Translations under genes and position numbers: made by a program
Assembly: GCF_002878395.1 (NCBI RefSeq)
Contig: NW_025892538.1
Span: 1-64,000, forward strand
Length of the DNA: 64,000 nt
Source of the DNA: Capsicum annuum
Taxonomy: Eukaryota; Streptophyta; Magnoliopsida; Solanales; Solanaceae
Direction of reading: 5' to 3'
The notes under the pieces: generated by a model
What the model saw: only the letters and a program-made list of their open reading frames with translations
Databases searched by the model: none
What the model was told of the DNA's origin: nothing
In this document: positions 12,394-24,314 of the stretch, piece by piece
Position numbering within the stretch: position 1 is the first letter of the stretch
Layout: every line of letters begins with the position of its first letter

Positions 12394-12803
12394 GTTAGAT
12401 TCTCATCATCAAAACTATATGTAACAATGGTTGATGAGGTAAGGAATGATAATGTGGATGCTGATGATGCACCCAAAGCTGAAATTGAGAAGTTGGTGAC
12501 TAATGGTGATATGTCACAAAAATCAACAAGAGTAGAGAAATAACCTGATAATGATAAAAGGAAGGGTAAGAAGGTCAAACGAATATTGAAACCCATTCTA
12601 TGACCTCTCCCACCTTTTCCTCAAAAGTTGAAGAGGAAAGCAAAAGAAGAAAAATATCAGCAATTGATGTCGATATTGAAGGAATTATTTATGAATATCC
12701 CTCTTATAGAAGCATTGGAGTAGATGCTTGGTTATGCAAAATTCATGAAATATTTAGTTACTACAAAGCAAACTATGAGTTTTGAGCCCATTGATAATGT
12801 GCA
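12394..12803 (+). pseudogene. Athila element A: gag C-terminus, first fragment
   Basis: This plus-strand fragment carries the gag-to-protease part of an Athila-type Ty3-gypsy polyprotein. It has an acidic linker, then PLPPFPQKLKRKAKEEKYQQ, NIPLIEALE, MLGYAKFMKYLVT and SFEPIDNV, with a frameshift and stops. Its left edge at 12394 is the outer end of the SIRE LTR. Its right edge is the second Tekay solo LTR, after which the same reading continues at 16475 (HHCSA...). The N-terminal gag, PBS and 5' LTR of this element are missing from the window. Confidence 0.75.
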
Positions 12804-13029
12804 TGTAAGACCCCACAAAATTCTCTTGTAGTCTGAGCCTTAGAGTGTGTTCAGTAAAGTGTTAATCCGGCCCTAAAAGGTTGAGAAGTGTCTTCCTAAG
12901 TGAGAAGTATTTTAAACTGTATAGAATTTCCCTAATATCAACTTTTGTTATGTAGAGAATTGAATAAGCTTTTCATCGATACCAAATTCTCCCAAATTCG
13001 ATACTCGGGCGAAGAGTTAAAGCCATTTT

Positions 13030-13300
13030 AGTGAGACAGTATGCCACCTAACACTTTAGCGCATCACAGAGCCAGCCAAAATGGCAATCATCAAAATCCA
13101 GTGAGACTCCATGATTATGGTACATCGCTCCAAGGCTCAATTTTAGAGTTGTCAATTTCCAATGCACCAACGCAATTCCACCGCGTCGCGTGCCTTTCCA
13201 GTTTGCAACCAAGGTGGCAATGTGATTTCCACCGCGTCGTGCCACCAATCAGTTTCCCAATTGTCCAATTTCCAGTGAGCTGGTGCAATTCCACTTCATC
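13030..13300. repeat. Dyad/word-rich module, solo LTR 2
   Basis: CCACCGCGTCG occurs twice with variable ends, together with GGTGGCAATGTG, CAAAATGGCAATC and several CCAATTTCCAGTG-like phrases. It is placed between the LTR start and the TATA box, as in the other LTRs. A 122-codon open frame (13041-13409) runs through it, but it is composed of these words and has no recognisable domain. Confidence 0.45.
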
Positions 13301-15112
13301 ACACCAATATGTGAAATCAGGATTTTCAGATTCCGTTTTTAAATTTCAAGGACCGATTGGTGATTTGCTAAAGCCCCAAACCAGTCTATATAAGGGATAT
13401 ATACCCTAAATAACGAAAATACTTCATTATTCATAATTTTTTCCCCAAATCCAAGTATTTTATCTCTCAAGAAATCAAGAACAAGACCTAGGGTTTGTAA
13501 TCCAAGACCCAAATCATCAAGATTCCTCCGTTAACTTTTCAATAATCAAGAAACTAAGGTATGCAAATGTTGATTCTTGGGTCCCTGTTATCCAAGAAGC
13601 TCAAGAACCCTTTTCTAAATTTCAAAGATCTTATGTTTATGAGTTTTGATGATTCATGTGAATTGAAATTGGAGTTCATGCTATTATTGGGTTTCTAATT
13701 CATATTTTGTTTATGAGGTTTCATGCTTTGACCCTAGTATGTGATATTCATGTGATGTTCATGATAAATCCTCTTCAAGTTGCTTGTTAAGTGATGTGTT
13801 CATGCTAATTAAGTGAAGACATTATTGAATAAGCAAAGCATGCTCCTTATATGTTTGATAAAATGCTTATGTGAAGGAATTAAAGCCATTACAACATGTT
13901 GACTAGAAATCCCCAATTGTGTGCAAGCCTATACATGCCTAGTATTTGTTGAAAATCCTTAGAGAATGAATTGTGACATGTTAGCATGAAATCCCCCAAT
14001 TATGTGTTCTTTAATGAATGTTAAGTGTTTGATGCAAGACCTTGTGGAATGGAGTAGAAGCCAATAGCATGTCTCCCTATATGATCACATGTTTATGATT
14101 TCTAAATACTTAAAGAGATGCTTTAGTAATTGTGAAGGTGAATGAATATCCATGGTCTTGATGATTCAAGAATGGTTGTGCTTTACTTTTAAGTTATCGA
14201 GCCCTAGGGGTAGTTATCCTGACAATTTAGCTACAGTCTAGAGCTCGTGTCAGTTTTTACGATAATCTCAGTCAAGACACGATTCTCAGAACTTAGAGAG
14301 TTGTAGATTTCTGTACTCTCAGACAAATACAGAACTTAAAAAATCTCAGTAATCTCTGTAATCTTAGTATAGCTAGTATTCTAGCCTTAGTTCAGTACTC
14401 AGCTCTGATCTAGTAGTATTCAAGTGATCAGTTTAGACCTTAGTAGTAATCGAGTAATCTATTCAAAGATCTGTATCATGCAGTCAGATAACAAGAGTCA
14501 GTAGTATTCTATCAGATACGAAACCAAGTAAATTCAGCGTAACTCAGTCATATCATTCGAGAAATATTATCAGTATCAGATTCAATTCAGTTTAAGTTAA
14601 GAATCAGTTCAGAGTCTTTCAGTTGGGATTAAGAGCTAGAACCGAGTGAGTGCAGGGATGGCAGCTCCCGATTATAGAGGCAGAGTCATTAGGAGAAATA
14701 CCTAAAATCTAGAACTGCATAGCCAGTGTAGGATTCAGGAGTCACCGGTTAGAAAAGGCTTGTCACCTGCTAGATAGGCTTGACTATTATCCTGCCTTAG
14801 TATTGACTTCCTGAGAGGGTCACCCATTAAAGAGGCTTGACCAGAGAGGTCTTTACCTGTGGCATGGTATTGACACCCTTCTAGCTGGGGTTATAGGTTG
14901 GACCTCACCAGTTCAAATTTGGGGCATGTCGATTAAGTGAGCACTCCCACAGTTACAGTTTTAGTATCAATCTTCAGAAAAGATCTCAGAAATCAGGACT
15001 GACAGATACAGTCATCTATCTCAGTGAGGAACTCAGATAGTTCCATTGGTTCATGGGCCACCTGCTAGATAGGCATGGTCCCACATAAAATTATTTAGTA
15101 TTAGTGTTATCA

Positions 15113-15680
15113 GATCTAGAGATCACCCACTAGATAGGCTTGATCTTAGATTTAGTTGAGTATTCTTGTTACCAGATCTAGAGATCCCCCGCTAGATAGG
15201 ATTGATCTTAGATTCAGTTGAGTATTCTTGTTATCAGATCCAGAGATCACCCACTAGATAGGCTTGATCTCAGTCTTCGATTCAGTTGAGTAATCTCATT
15301 ATCAGATCCAGAGATCACCCACTAGATAGGATTGATCTCAGATTTAGTTGAGCATTCTTGTTATCAGATATAGAGATCACTCATTAGATAGGCTTGATCT
15401 TAGTCTCAGATTAAGTTGAGTAATCTCATTATTAGATTTAGAGATCACCCACTAGATAGGCTTGATCTCAGTCTCAGATTTAATTGAGTAATTTCATTAT
15501 CAGATCCAGGGATCACCCATCAGATAGGATTGATCTTATTCTCAGATTTAGTGATTATTCTCATTATCAGATTCAGAGATCCTCTGCTAAATAGGTTCGA
15601 TCTCAGATAAAATCTATTCTTATCATTGATAATAGATTCAGGGATTATCTATTAGAGAGGTTTGATCTTTGATTCAGTCA
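15113..15680. repeat. Nine-unit tandem array of a self-complementary module (period 61-69 bp)
   Basis: Units start near 15120, 15183, 15244, 15312, 15373, 15442, 15510, 15577 and 15642. The core is AGATCACCC, then ACTAGATAGGCT, then TGATCT, so AGATCA and TGATCT form a 6-bp inverted repeat around the core. The rest of each unit is a CAGATTCAGTTGAGTAATCT-like spacer. Looser copies of the core appear before (about 14745-14860) and after (about 15755). Confidence 0.85.
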
Positions 15681-16469
15681 GCTGAAAGTAACAAGTTTAG
15701 AGTGCAGTCATTGATGTGAGTAGATTTAGTTAATCAGCTCAAATAACATCAATTTTTGAGATTACTCGCTAGAGAGGACTGATCTTAATTCCTGTACTCA
15801 GTTATCAATATCAAGAGATTTAGTTGTTCAGTATATTAGTATTAGTAGTGAGTTCAGGTGACAGTAAGGTGGTATCCGAGATTTAGTCTTTCAAGTCACG
15901 ATGATTTCAGTTATAATTTGTGTATTCATGCATGTGTTCTCATTCAGTACTCTCATGATTATTCAGTTAAGTAATTGTTCATGCATAAGCCCTTGTATTT
16001 GGCCTTACCTCATCTTCATACTTGGTACATTCCCGTACTGACACAATTGCACTATGGTGTTTTATTTGACACCATAGGTTCATAGGCACAAAATCCAGAG
16101 TACCCTTAGTAGCCCAGTCCCAGTTAACAGAAGTAGACATAGCAGTGAGTCCTTTTCAGTCGAGGATGATCTTTATTTTTATTATTATCGTATCAGACTT
16201 AGTTTATTTTTAGTAGATGGAGTTAGTTAGGGATATGTCTCATCAACTCCATAGTTCAAATAGTTTAGAGGCTTTTCAGACAAATGTATCAGTATTTAAT
16301 CTTTAATTTTAAGTATTTTTAGATGATTTGAACCTTATGGCCAGTTTCCGTATTTATTATCTATATTATGCAGTGTTCAGGTACAGATATCAGTAAAGGG
16401 TTAGCTTGTGGTCCTTCAGGATCATGACCTCTGTGTGTCGTTTTGGTTCCAAAAAATTAGGTCGTTACA

Positions 16470-17150
16470 GAACACCACTGTAGTGCTAATGTTTCACAAT
16501 TGTTGGTTGAGAAGAAGAAGGATCCTAAATTTTTTACTATTCCTTATACTATTAGGTCCTTTAATTTTACATAAACGTTATGTGATTTGGGAGCTATCAT
16601 TAATATGATAAGCTAGTTGTATACAAATAGTTAGGGTTGATAGCAACTAAGTCAACCTCTATGAGATTATTGATGGTTGACCACACTGTGAAGAAGTTGG
16701 TTGGTATAACATGTGATGTGTTGAATGAAGGTGGCTTCTTTTATATTCCCAGCTGACTTTGTCATTCTCAATTATGAGGTAGATTTTAATGTCCCTATCA
16801 TCTTGGGAAGGCTCTTCTTAGCCATAAAAAGGGGATTAGTTGACATGGATATGGGATAGATAAAATTCAAACTCAATGATGAGATTGTTACTTTCAATGT
16901 TTGCTAGTCAATATGGTAGCCAAAAGATATATGGGTATGTCTTTCATAGATATCATAGATAAAAAATTATTAAATGTACCTATTCAAAAGAGACTTCATG
17001 TTGAGGCATTAGCAACAACGATCATGAATTTTAATAGCGAAGGTATAGATGAGTATAATGAGATGGTGAGCATACTTGTTGGCTGAGGTTTTTATTTTGA
17101 TGTACCAAAGAAGTTGGATGTTGATCTAATGAATGGATAAACCCCTATAG
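16470..17150 (+). pseudogene. Athila element A: protease region
   Basis: This resumes the frame broken at 12803: HHCSA, LVEKKKDPKFFTIPYTIRSF, then the aspartic-protease motif CDLGAIIN (about 16580). Further on are FIFPADFVIL, VDFNVPIILGR and LVDMDMG-like segments (about 16740-16860), which are standard downstream landmarks of Athila protease. The active-site Asp-Leu-Gly-Ala is kept, but stops and at least two frameshifts make the unit nonfunctional. It would cleave the Gag-Pol polyprotein. Confidence 0.8.
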
Positions 17151-18240
17151 CTCGACCATCTATTGAGGAGCCACTGGTTTTGGAATTAAAATCCATTCCC
17201 TCTTATTTGCACTATGCATTCTTGGGCGTCTACACCACCTTGTCAATTATCACTGCAACAAATTTATTGGATACTTAGGCCTAGGCCTTGATTTTGGTAT
17301 TACAGAGGATTAACTAGGTCATTGGCTAGACTATTTCAGGTATTAATGAAATTTCACCTAGAATTTACACATAAGATTCAGATTTAATCCAAGTATGTGC
17401 CTAGCATTGAGCATCACTGTCATCTGATTTCACTTATGTAAGAGGTGGTGAAGAACGATATTATTAAGTGGTTAGATATAGATGTAGTTTAACTTATTGC
17501 CAACCATGAGTGGGTGTGATCCCAGTTTAGTTTGTGTCAAAGCAGGGTGGGATCATTGTGGTCCCCAATAAGAAGAACTAGTTGGTTCCCACGAGACTTT
17601 TCATGTGATGGAGAGTTTGTATGGATTATCAAAAGATAAATACTTAGATGCAGAAGGATCACTTTCCTTTGCCATTTATGGACCAAATGTTGGATCTTCT
17701 TAATGGTAGAGGATGGTATTGTTTTCTTGATGCTTATTCAGGATATATTTATATCTCTATTGTTCCCAAGGACTAAGAGAAAACCACTTTAATTAGTCCA
17801 TATGGTACGTTTGTGTTCAAGAGGATGCCGTTTGTTCTTTGTAATACTCCAACCACTTTTCAGCATTGCATTATATCCAATTTCTTAATTGGTGAAGGAT
17901 ACTACTGAGGTCTTCATGGATGATTTCTCTATTGTGGTGACTTATTTAATGAATGTTTGGGTCACTTGGCTAATGCGCTGCAAGGATGTGAAGAGAACAA
18001 CCTGGTGTTGAATTGAAGGAAGTGTCATTTCATGGTCAAAGAAGGGATTGTTCTTGGACACAAAATTTCAAAGAAGGGGATGGAGGTCGACAAGGCAAAC
18101 ATTGAGGTAATTGAAAAATTTCCTCCACCAATTTATATGAAAGGTATTAGGAGTTTCTTAAGTTACACAGGTTCTATGGTTCATCAAGGACTTCTCTAAG
18201 ATTTAAAATGCATTATGCAAGCTGTTAGAGAAGGAGAAAA
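17151..18240 (+). pseudogene. Athila element A: reverse transcriptase, broken
   Basis: Ty3-gypsy RT landmarks appear in order across frames: a VRKEVVK-like start, the WVCIDYQK-type segment (about 17610-17640), LPFMDQML (about 17672), YSGY-like (about 17735), MPFVLCNTPTTFQ (about 17825), and the catalytic motif FMDDFSIVV (about 17913). These are followed by HLANAL, the NLVLN-type and KCHF segments and GHKISKKGMEVDKA (about 18058). The two catalytic Asp residues of the FMDD box are kept. Many stops (for example after GEGYY) and frame changes rule out function. Confidence 0.8.
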
Positions 18241-18760
18241 AGTTTGTTTTCGATGATAATTGGCTTAAGGCTTTTGAGTGCCTTAAGGAGAGTTTGATCT
18301 CAGCCCCTATTATTTTGTCTCTAGACTGGACTCTTCAATTTGAAGTGATGTGCGACGCCAGTAGTGTGGCACTAGGAGCTGTCCTAGTACAAAGACGCAA
18401 GAAAATACTTTATCCCATTTATTATGCCAACAAAGCACTTAACCCCACATAGATGAATTACATAGTTACGAAACTTGAGTTGCTTGCGGTGGTGTTTGCT
18501 TTTGAGAACTTTCGGTCCTATTTGATTGGTATCAAACTTATTGTGCACACTGACCCTATAGCTCTTAGGTACCTTATGGTAAATAAGGATACTAAGACTA
18601 GATTGATTCAATGGGTACTATTGCTGTAAGATTTTAACTTTGAGGTTAAGGACCGAAAAGGCACAAAAAATCAGGTTGTATACCATCTATTCCATCTAGA
18701 AGTGGAGGCAATGATTAAGATAGGGGAGGAACTTAAGATTGATGATACTTTTATAGATGA
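18241..18760 (+). pseudogene. Athila element A: RNase H, nearly open
   Basis: The best-preserved pol part. The frame reads FDDNWLKAFECLKESLISAP, then the first RNase H motif MCDASSVALGAVLVQRR (about 18348) and YYANKALNPT. The following codon is a stop where Gln is usual. Next come TKLELLAVVFAFENFRSYL with the catalytic Glu and LIVHTDPIALRYL with the catalytic Asp. It ends with NQVVYHLFHLE, where the usual VVDHLSRLE has Asp replaced by Tyr. It would degrade the RNA strand during reverse transcription. Confidence 0.85.
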
Positions 18761-20110
18761 GCATGTCTTGGCAACATCACAAGACTTAATCCCTTTATTT
18801 GATGACTTTGCTAATTGTTCAGCAAGTGATCTCAACCTAGAAGACATGGCATTTCAGCAACGGAAATAATTTATGCATGAGGGACGAAAGTTAGTTTGGG
18901 ATATAGCCTTACTTATTTTAGGTGTGTTAAGATGGTGTGATTCAGAGGTGTTTCCCAAAGTTGAGATGATGAGTATTTTGGAGGCCTATCATTCGTTTCT
19001 AGTTGGGGGTCACCATGAAGGTACTCGCACTACCTATAAAATTCTGCAATGTGGTTATTATTAGCCAACAATTTATAAAGATGCACATGATTATTCTCGG
19101 TCCTATAATCAATGCAAAGGCAGGGAAATATCTCATAGAAGCATGAGCTCCCCATGATACCTATTCTTGAGCTTGGGTTGTTTGGTGTGTTGGGTACTGA
19201 CTTCATGGTTCCATTCATGAGTTTACATAGCATGAAATACATAATAGTGGCAGCCGACTATGTTTTTAAATGGGGGACACAGTTGCACTTCCCAATAATA
19301 AAGGTCAAAGTGTCATAACATTTTTGAAGAAAAACATTTTCTCTTAGTTTGGTCTTCCACGAGCTATCATCAGTGTGGTAGGTCCTATTTTTGTAATCTT
19401 CTGTTCATAGCCATACTTGAGAAACACGGAGTGAAAAATAAGGTGAAAACACCTTATCATCTGCAGATAAGTGGGTAGGTTGAGGTCTTTAATAGGGAGA
19501 TCAAGTTTATTTTGGCAAATACTGTGAATGCTAATTGGACTGACTAGTTAATAAAGTTAGATGATGCACTTTGGTCCTACCGGATAGCTTATAAGACTTC
19601 TATAGGTTCCTCACCTTATAATGTTGTGTACGACAAGGCATGCCACTAGCTGGTTGAACTTGAGCATAAGGCACTATGGGCATTTAAGAAGCTGAGCTTT
19701 GAGTGGAGTGATGCCACATACTTGAGAATAGATAAGATGAACGAGTTAGACAAGTTTTACCTCCATGGTTATGAAAGTTCATCCTTGTATAAGAAGAAAT
19801 TAAAATTGTACCATGACAAGTAAATTGAGAAGAAGGTATTCCAACCCGGTGATGTGGTCTTGTTGTATAATTAGATACTTTATTTGTTTCTTGGAAAGCT
19901 GAAGTCTAGGTATTAGGGACCATTCACTGTGGTAAGAAGATTCCCATTTTTGCGATTTAGGTAAGATGAGATGGATATACACTATTTAAGGTGATCGGGC
20001 ATCGTGTTAAGCATTACATGGGAAACATGAAGGAACTGATTGTGTGTGAGAATGTTAGCCTTGGTGAAGTCTTAGTAGCCAAGGGATTTGAGTCACGCTG
20101 CAACATTTAA
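18761..20110 (+). pseudogene. Athila element A: integrase, broken
   Basis: The zinc-binding N-domain is recognisable as GGHHEGTRTTYKILQCGYY (about 19008). The following CxxC pair has lost its first Cys (SYNQCKG in place of CxQC). The core has GTDFMVPF (about 19195) with the first catalytic Asp, then ADYVFKW. Later landmarks are VNREIK-like FNREIKFIL (about 19490), DDALWSYRIAYKTSIGSSPY, VELEHKALWAFKKL, KLYHDK and FQPGDVVLLYN (about 19840), ending at HYMGNMKEL (about 20010). Stops and shifts interrupt it throughout. Confidence 0.8.
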
Positions 20111-21225
20111 TCAAGCACTGTATGAGAGGCAAACCATGGTCTTGTTGGTGAATTTTGAGTTCGCAAACTAGTTATGTCGTGCCGCGACTTTAAATCAAGT
20201 GATGCTTGGACGGCAACCCAAGATTTTAGTGTTCACTTTGTTCTTGAGTTGTAGGTTAGGAAACATGGATAAGGATGGTAATAATGGTAAAAATTAAATT
20301 TTTTTAGGTATGTCCAGGTAAGTGGACCCACGACTCAACCTATGGGGTTGTAAGTCCAACCAACGATATTTAAGTTGAGTCGTGGGAATCTGAAGAAACT
20401 TTTAGGTCTCTAAACTTCAACCTATGACCCCTACCTACAACCGGTAGGTATAAACTACCACCTTGTAGGTTGGTTCGTAGGAACCAAAACAAAAAAAGGG
20501 TTTCAACTTCAACCTACGTTCCCTACCTACGGGCCAACAGGTACAAACTACGATCCATAAGTAGGGTCATAGGTAGCTACAGTACTTTGGATAATATTTT
20601 TAACGTTTCATGGGTTGGGCTCTTTAACCTGACCCGACTCAGCTCTATCATGTATTTAAACTTTAAAACCTAATTTATTCTAGCCCTAACTTATCAGTTT
20701 CAACTTCCACTTAAATTCAAACTCTACCTCTCCCATTTAGAAGTTGAAAACTCAAATCCTACCCCACATTCAACATTTTATACACATTACATTTAGAGTT
20801 TGGGGCAAAATCACTTGTTCATCTTCTTCTTCTACAGTCATCACTCAAGGTAAGTTCTTTCATGATCCAAATTTGATTAATAAATAGTTTTTGATTGAAA
20901 TAACCTGTGTATGCACTTAAAACTAGAGTAGAAGTTGATTATCTCTAATAACTCTTTAAATACTTATGGAAATTGAATTGTTTCATTTTATAGTGATCAA
21001 AATTGGCTTAAAAATTTAAAGAATTATCTGTGTTGGATAGGGAGTTTTGAGAAGAAATTGAAATACCCTTATGTTGCTACCTACGAGCCTACCTACAGCC
21101 TTGTAGGTACAACCAACGATCCATAGGTAGGGGCGTAGGTAGGCCTTAAGTCAAAATTTCAATTTTCTTCTTATTTCCCGTTCAATTATTATATTTCAAC
21201 AATTGACAACTTTTTTTACAGGTAC
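20111..21225 (+). other. Leader of the Athila env-like ORF: word module, pyrimidine-rich tract, putative intron
   Basis: Noncoding stretch between integrase and the env-like ORF. Three or four word-rich units (about 20320-20600 and 21060-21150) are built from CCTACCTACG and its complement GTAGGTA. The same words occur in this element's own LTR. A strong donor CAAG|GTAAGT lies at 20849/20850 and an acceptor TTTTTTTACAG ends at 21221, four bases before ATGGCACCC. This fits a spliced subgenomic mRNA for the env-like protein, as inferred for other env-class elements. The intron is inferred from the splice-site sequences only. Confidence 0.4.
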
Positions 21226-22790
21226 TATGGCACCCAAGGCTACACAATCAAAGGGCATACAATATAGGCTGAGAGATGAGTCCCCCGAATGGAGTGGATT
21301 CAAGGAGGAGTACTTAGCTGATAGTGCACTCTTTGTTCTATACAAAACTAGAGGCCAGACTAAAAAACAAGTAGTAGCCAGGGTTTCTATTTAATTGGGC
21401 ACTCGGCCTGTACCACCATTGGTATCTCAGGTCGACCCTCAGGCTACTCCAGTTTATGTTATTTGGACTGTACCTGGAGTGTAGTCAGCTCATACATCAC
21501 CACCACACTCTTTGGTCCCTTCCTAATTTGATGAGGGAGAGGAAAAGTTCAGTTCTAGTGGTGTTGAAGAGGAGTCGACAGTCCCCTAATCTGAGTAGGG
21601 GGCAGAGTCTATTTCTGGGATAGATGATCATGATACAAAAACAACCCAATCTGGTGAGGGTGATGATACCTTATAGGATATATTTGCTTCAGCTTCAGCC
21701 GCTCAGGAGTCAATATATATCTCTGCACTACCAATTCCTCAGGACATCCCATGATAGTATATGGAGGGTATGCATAGTATCTATGATAGATATGGTGCTA
21801 TTACTGAGCAGGGTAGACCACGACATGGTATTATTGAGGAGACCCACATTGAGATTTTCGCTTTGGCAGGTGCTCCAGAGCTATAGTCTAATTTTGACAA
21901 ATATAGACTTGGTTAGATGGGTCAGCCTTTAGGATCTTACTACTCAGAGATTATTCAGGAGTTTTATGCTTCATATTCAACGTCTATTTATTTTATTACT
22001 TCAGTTAAGGGGAGAGGGTGGGACCAATCTCTACTGAATCATACATTGGTTAGAGGGGTTAGCATTGATTTGTCTGAGGATACCATTTAATGATTCTTGT
22101 TTGGGTTGGATTTTTTAAGGCTAGCCGTTGCAACCGAGTTTGATTATAGAATGTAGGTTGTAAAGAGTTGAACGATTGCTAGACATATACTGTTAACCAG
22201 TTGGCAATATTATTTGTTTAGATTAGGCCACAAGTATGGGCCACATTAGAGGAATCTGAGGCGAGAGTAGAAGCAAGGATGATGGCTTCTATAAAGCTGT
22301 TCATGAAAAAGTTGCATTGTTGTACTGACAGTTTTGATTCCCAGTTAATAGCATGATAATGCAAGGCTCAGGTACCTAAATTATCGGGCCTGTGCGAGGA
22401 GGTGGCTGTATTGAGATAAGAGATGTGTTCTTTAGCTGAGTGCCACATTCCAGTCATTTCTTTGGTGATTTCTTCTTTTACACAACCATTTCCCCTACCA
22501 CTGCTACTAATTTTTGATCTCTTTGTTGAGGTAGATAAGGCCTAGGCTATTAGGTCCAATATAGGATGTGATTAAGAGAAGCAGAGTGTCCATGATGAGT
22601 TTCAACTATCCTTGAAAAAAGGTCATTATGGAGCCTGTAATAGTGAGAGGTTGATGAGTAGAGGCATGTCCAAATAGAATTGGGTGCCTCTTCTTATTGA
22701 GCACCACCACCACCTTCTGAAAATGGTCCACATGATGCCCAGATGGGGGAGAGCCCTCTTCTGATTCCTAGAGCATCCCAGGTATATCCC
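21226..22790 (+). pseudogene. Athila element A: envelope-like ORF with Transposase_32-like domain
   Basis: The frame starts MAPKATQSKGIQYRLRDESP and has a Pro/Ser-rich, then acidic, N-terminal third. A central globular part follows: EIIQEFYASYSTSIYFITSV (about 21950), SLLNHTLVRGVSIDLSEDTI (about 22030) and a WATLEES-like helix. This is the pattern of the 'putative plant transposon protein' found in the 3' ORF of Athila/Calypso elements. Stops occur about every 50 codons and the C-terminal third (about 22300-22790) is only loosely readable. No convincing signal peptide or membrane segment survives. Function in this class is unproven. Confidence 0.6.
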
Positions 22791-24314
22791 TACATCCTTT
22801 TGATTGTTATTTTCTAGTATGCACTGGGGGATAGTGGATCATCTTTAAGTTAAGGGTAGGGGAGTACTAACCACCCGAGGTTTTTGTTACCGTGTCTCTT
22901 TTCTCTAGGGTATGCTATCATAGTAGACCTAACATGTTTAGGTATTATGTAATGTCTTTATATATGTTATGTGTTGTTCGTTTAATATAGAAGAAAAATA
23001 AGGAGCCTAATGTAGTTGACATATTTTGTTCTGTGTTTTTAAAGTGTTTGAAAAATATGACACCCCTCCTAAATTTTTTTATGAACTGTGTGTTGTGAAT
23101 ATATGTGTGACCATTTTTGAATCTTGTTTTGGAATTAGTATTAGGGACGAAATAATAAAAATCTAGTATTTCTTGAACGGTATAGGTAGTAGATGGTAAT
23201 ATAACCACGTACTATGTGTGTGTGGGCATTTACTTAGTTCACTTTCTTCATTTAATCCAGAACTTGCCAAGTTAGTCTTGCCTAGGTTGTAGGATAGTTA
23301 GTTAGGACATTAACATAGATCGTGTTTGAATAATTCAACTCTTATCCTAAAAGACTGACCTAATAAGAATAAGTAATCCTTGATCCATCACTTGATCCTA
23401 AGTTGACCAATTTTCTTCCTTTAACGTTTTCACCTTCTCATTTAATTACAATAAACCTGTTTTGGCCCTGATCCCTCCTTGGACACTGTGCACCTCAACT
23501 CAGATAAATTGCTTAAATTTAGGGTGGCTATCATAAGGGTACATAGTTAAAAATGGGTATGAATAAGGGTATTGAATAAAAAAAATAAGAAAGTAGGGTT
23601 AGGTATGGCAGAAAGTGTGAAAAAAGAAAAAGAAAGAGAAGAAAAATAGAAAAATGAATGAAAAAGGAAAAAAATTGAATAAATAAAATGAATAGAGGAA
23701 ATCACACCAATCTCGAATAAGCAATAAACGAGAACAAGGTAGAATAAAAGAAGCATGGTTACATAGTGGAGCCAATAATTAAGTGTAGTGTCAAGGAGGT
23801 TGAGTCACTATATCCCATATGTACCATACCTGCCCCAAGCCTACATTACAAGCCTAGTAAAGTCCTATAGTGATTCCAGACCAACTGTTTGAAAAACTAA
23901 GGTATAGAAAGTAAGGGTAAGCCTATGAAATTTTATGCCTATTTCTTGAACTTATTTTGAGAGGGTCAGTATTTGATACAGTCCTTACATGATGATACTG
24001 TAAGATTTGGGACTTCCTTGCTGTGAGCGTACATGGGCTAAATTGTTAACTGTTTACTTGTTTGGGTAGTGTCAGTTCTAAATATGCTTGGTGTTTGTTG
24101 CTAATATAATTCCATCACTTTATTTCCTTTATGTCGTATTTGTTTGCATGGATTCACACCATAGTTTTGAAAGATTTAAATAGGAGTGGGTAGGAATTTT
24201 GAGCTAAAATAAGTTGACTGCCGCAGGTGCTTTAAAATTCTTGTAGTTAAGAATCATGTTTTTTTTCTGTTATGTGTTAGTTGCACGATGACATACAAAT
24301 GTTCTAAGTTGAGG
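22791..24314 (+). other. Athila A 3' untranslated region and polypurine tract
   Basis: No gene is seen. The stretch is collinear with 26880-28475 of element B. Shared blocks include TTTGGCCCTG...TGGACACTGTGCACCTCAACT (about 23462), GTGGAGCCA and CAAGGAGG (about 23767) and CTACATTACAAG (about 23844). It ends in the purine-rich AAGTTGAGG just before the LTR. Confidence 0.7.

Larger units (their letters stand above)
12804..16469 (+). mobile_element. Tekay/Del-type solo LTR 2 (3.67 kb), nested in Athila A
   Basis: It begins TGTAAGACCCCACAAAATTC and ends TTAGGTCGTTACA. A TATA box (TATATAAG) is at 13387-13394. Collinear blocks shared with solo LTR 1 include the ACCGAGTGAGTGCAGGGATGG-like segment (about 14640), a GTACATTCCCGTACTGACACA segment (about 16025) and the GGGTTAGCTTGTGGTCCTTC 3' block (about 16397). 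Flanking bases are GTGCA (12799-12803) and GAACA (16470-16474), a diverged 5-bp duplication. Deleting the LTR with one duplication rejoins the host frame as DNVHHCSA. The extra length over solo LTR 1 comes largely from repeat expansions, including the array at 15113-15680. No internal coding region is present. Confidence 0.75.

Noticed and set aside
13041..13409. 122-codon plus-strand open frame
   Set aside because: It lies in the word-rich part of a solo LTR, has no domain, and its repeats explain the lack of stops.
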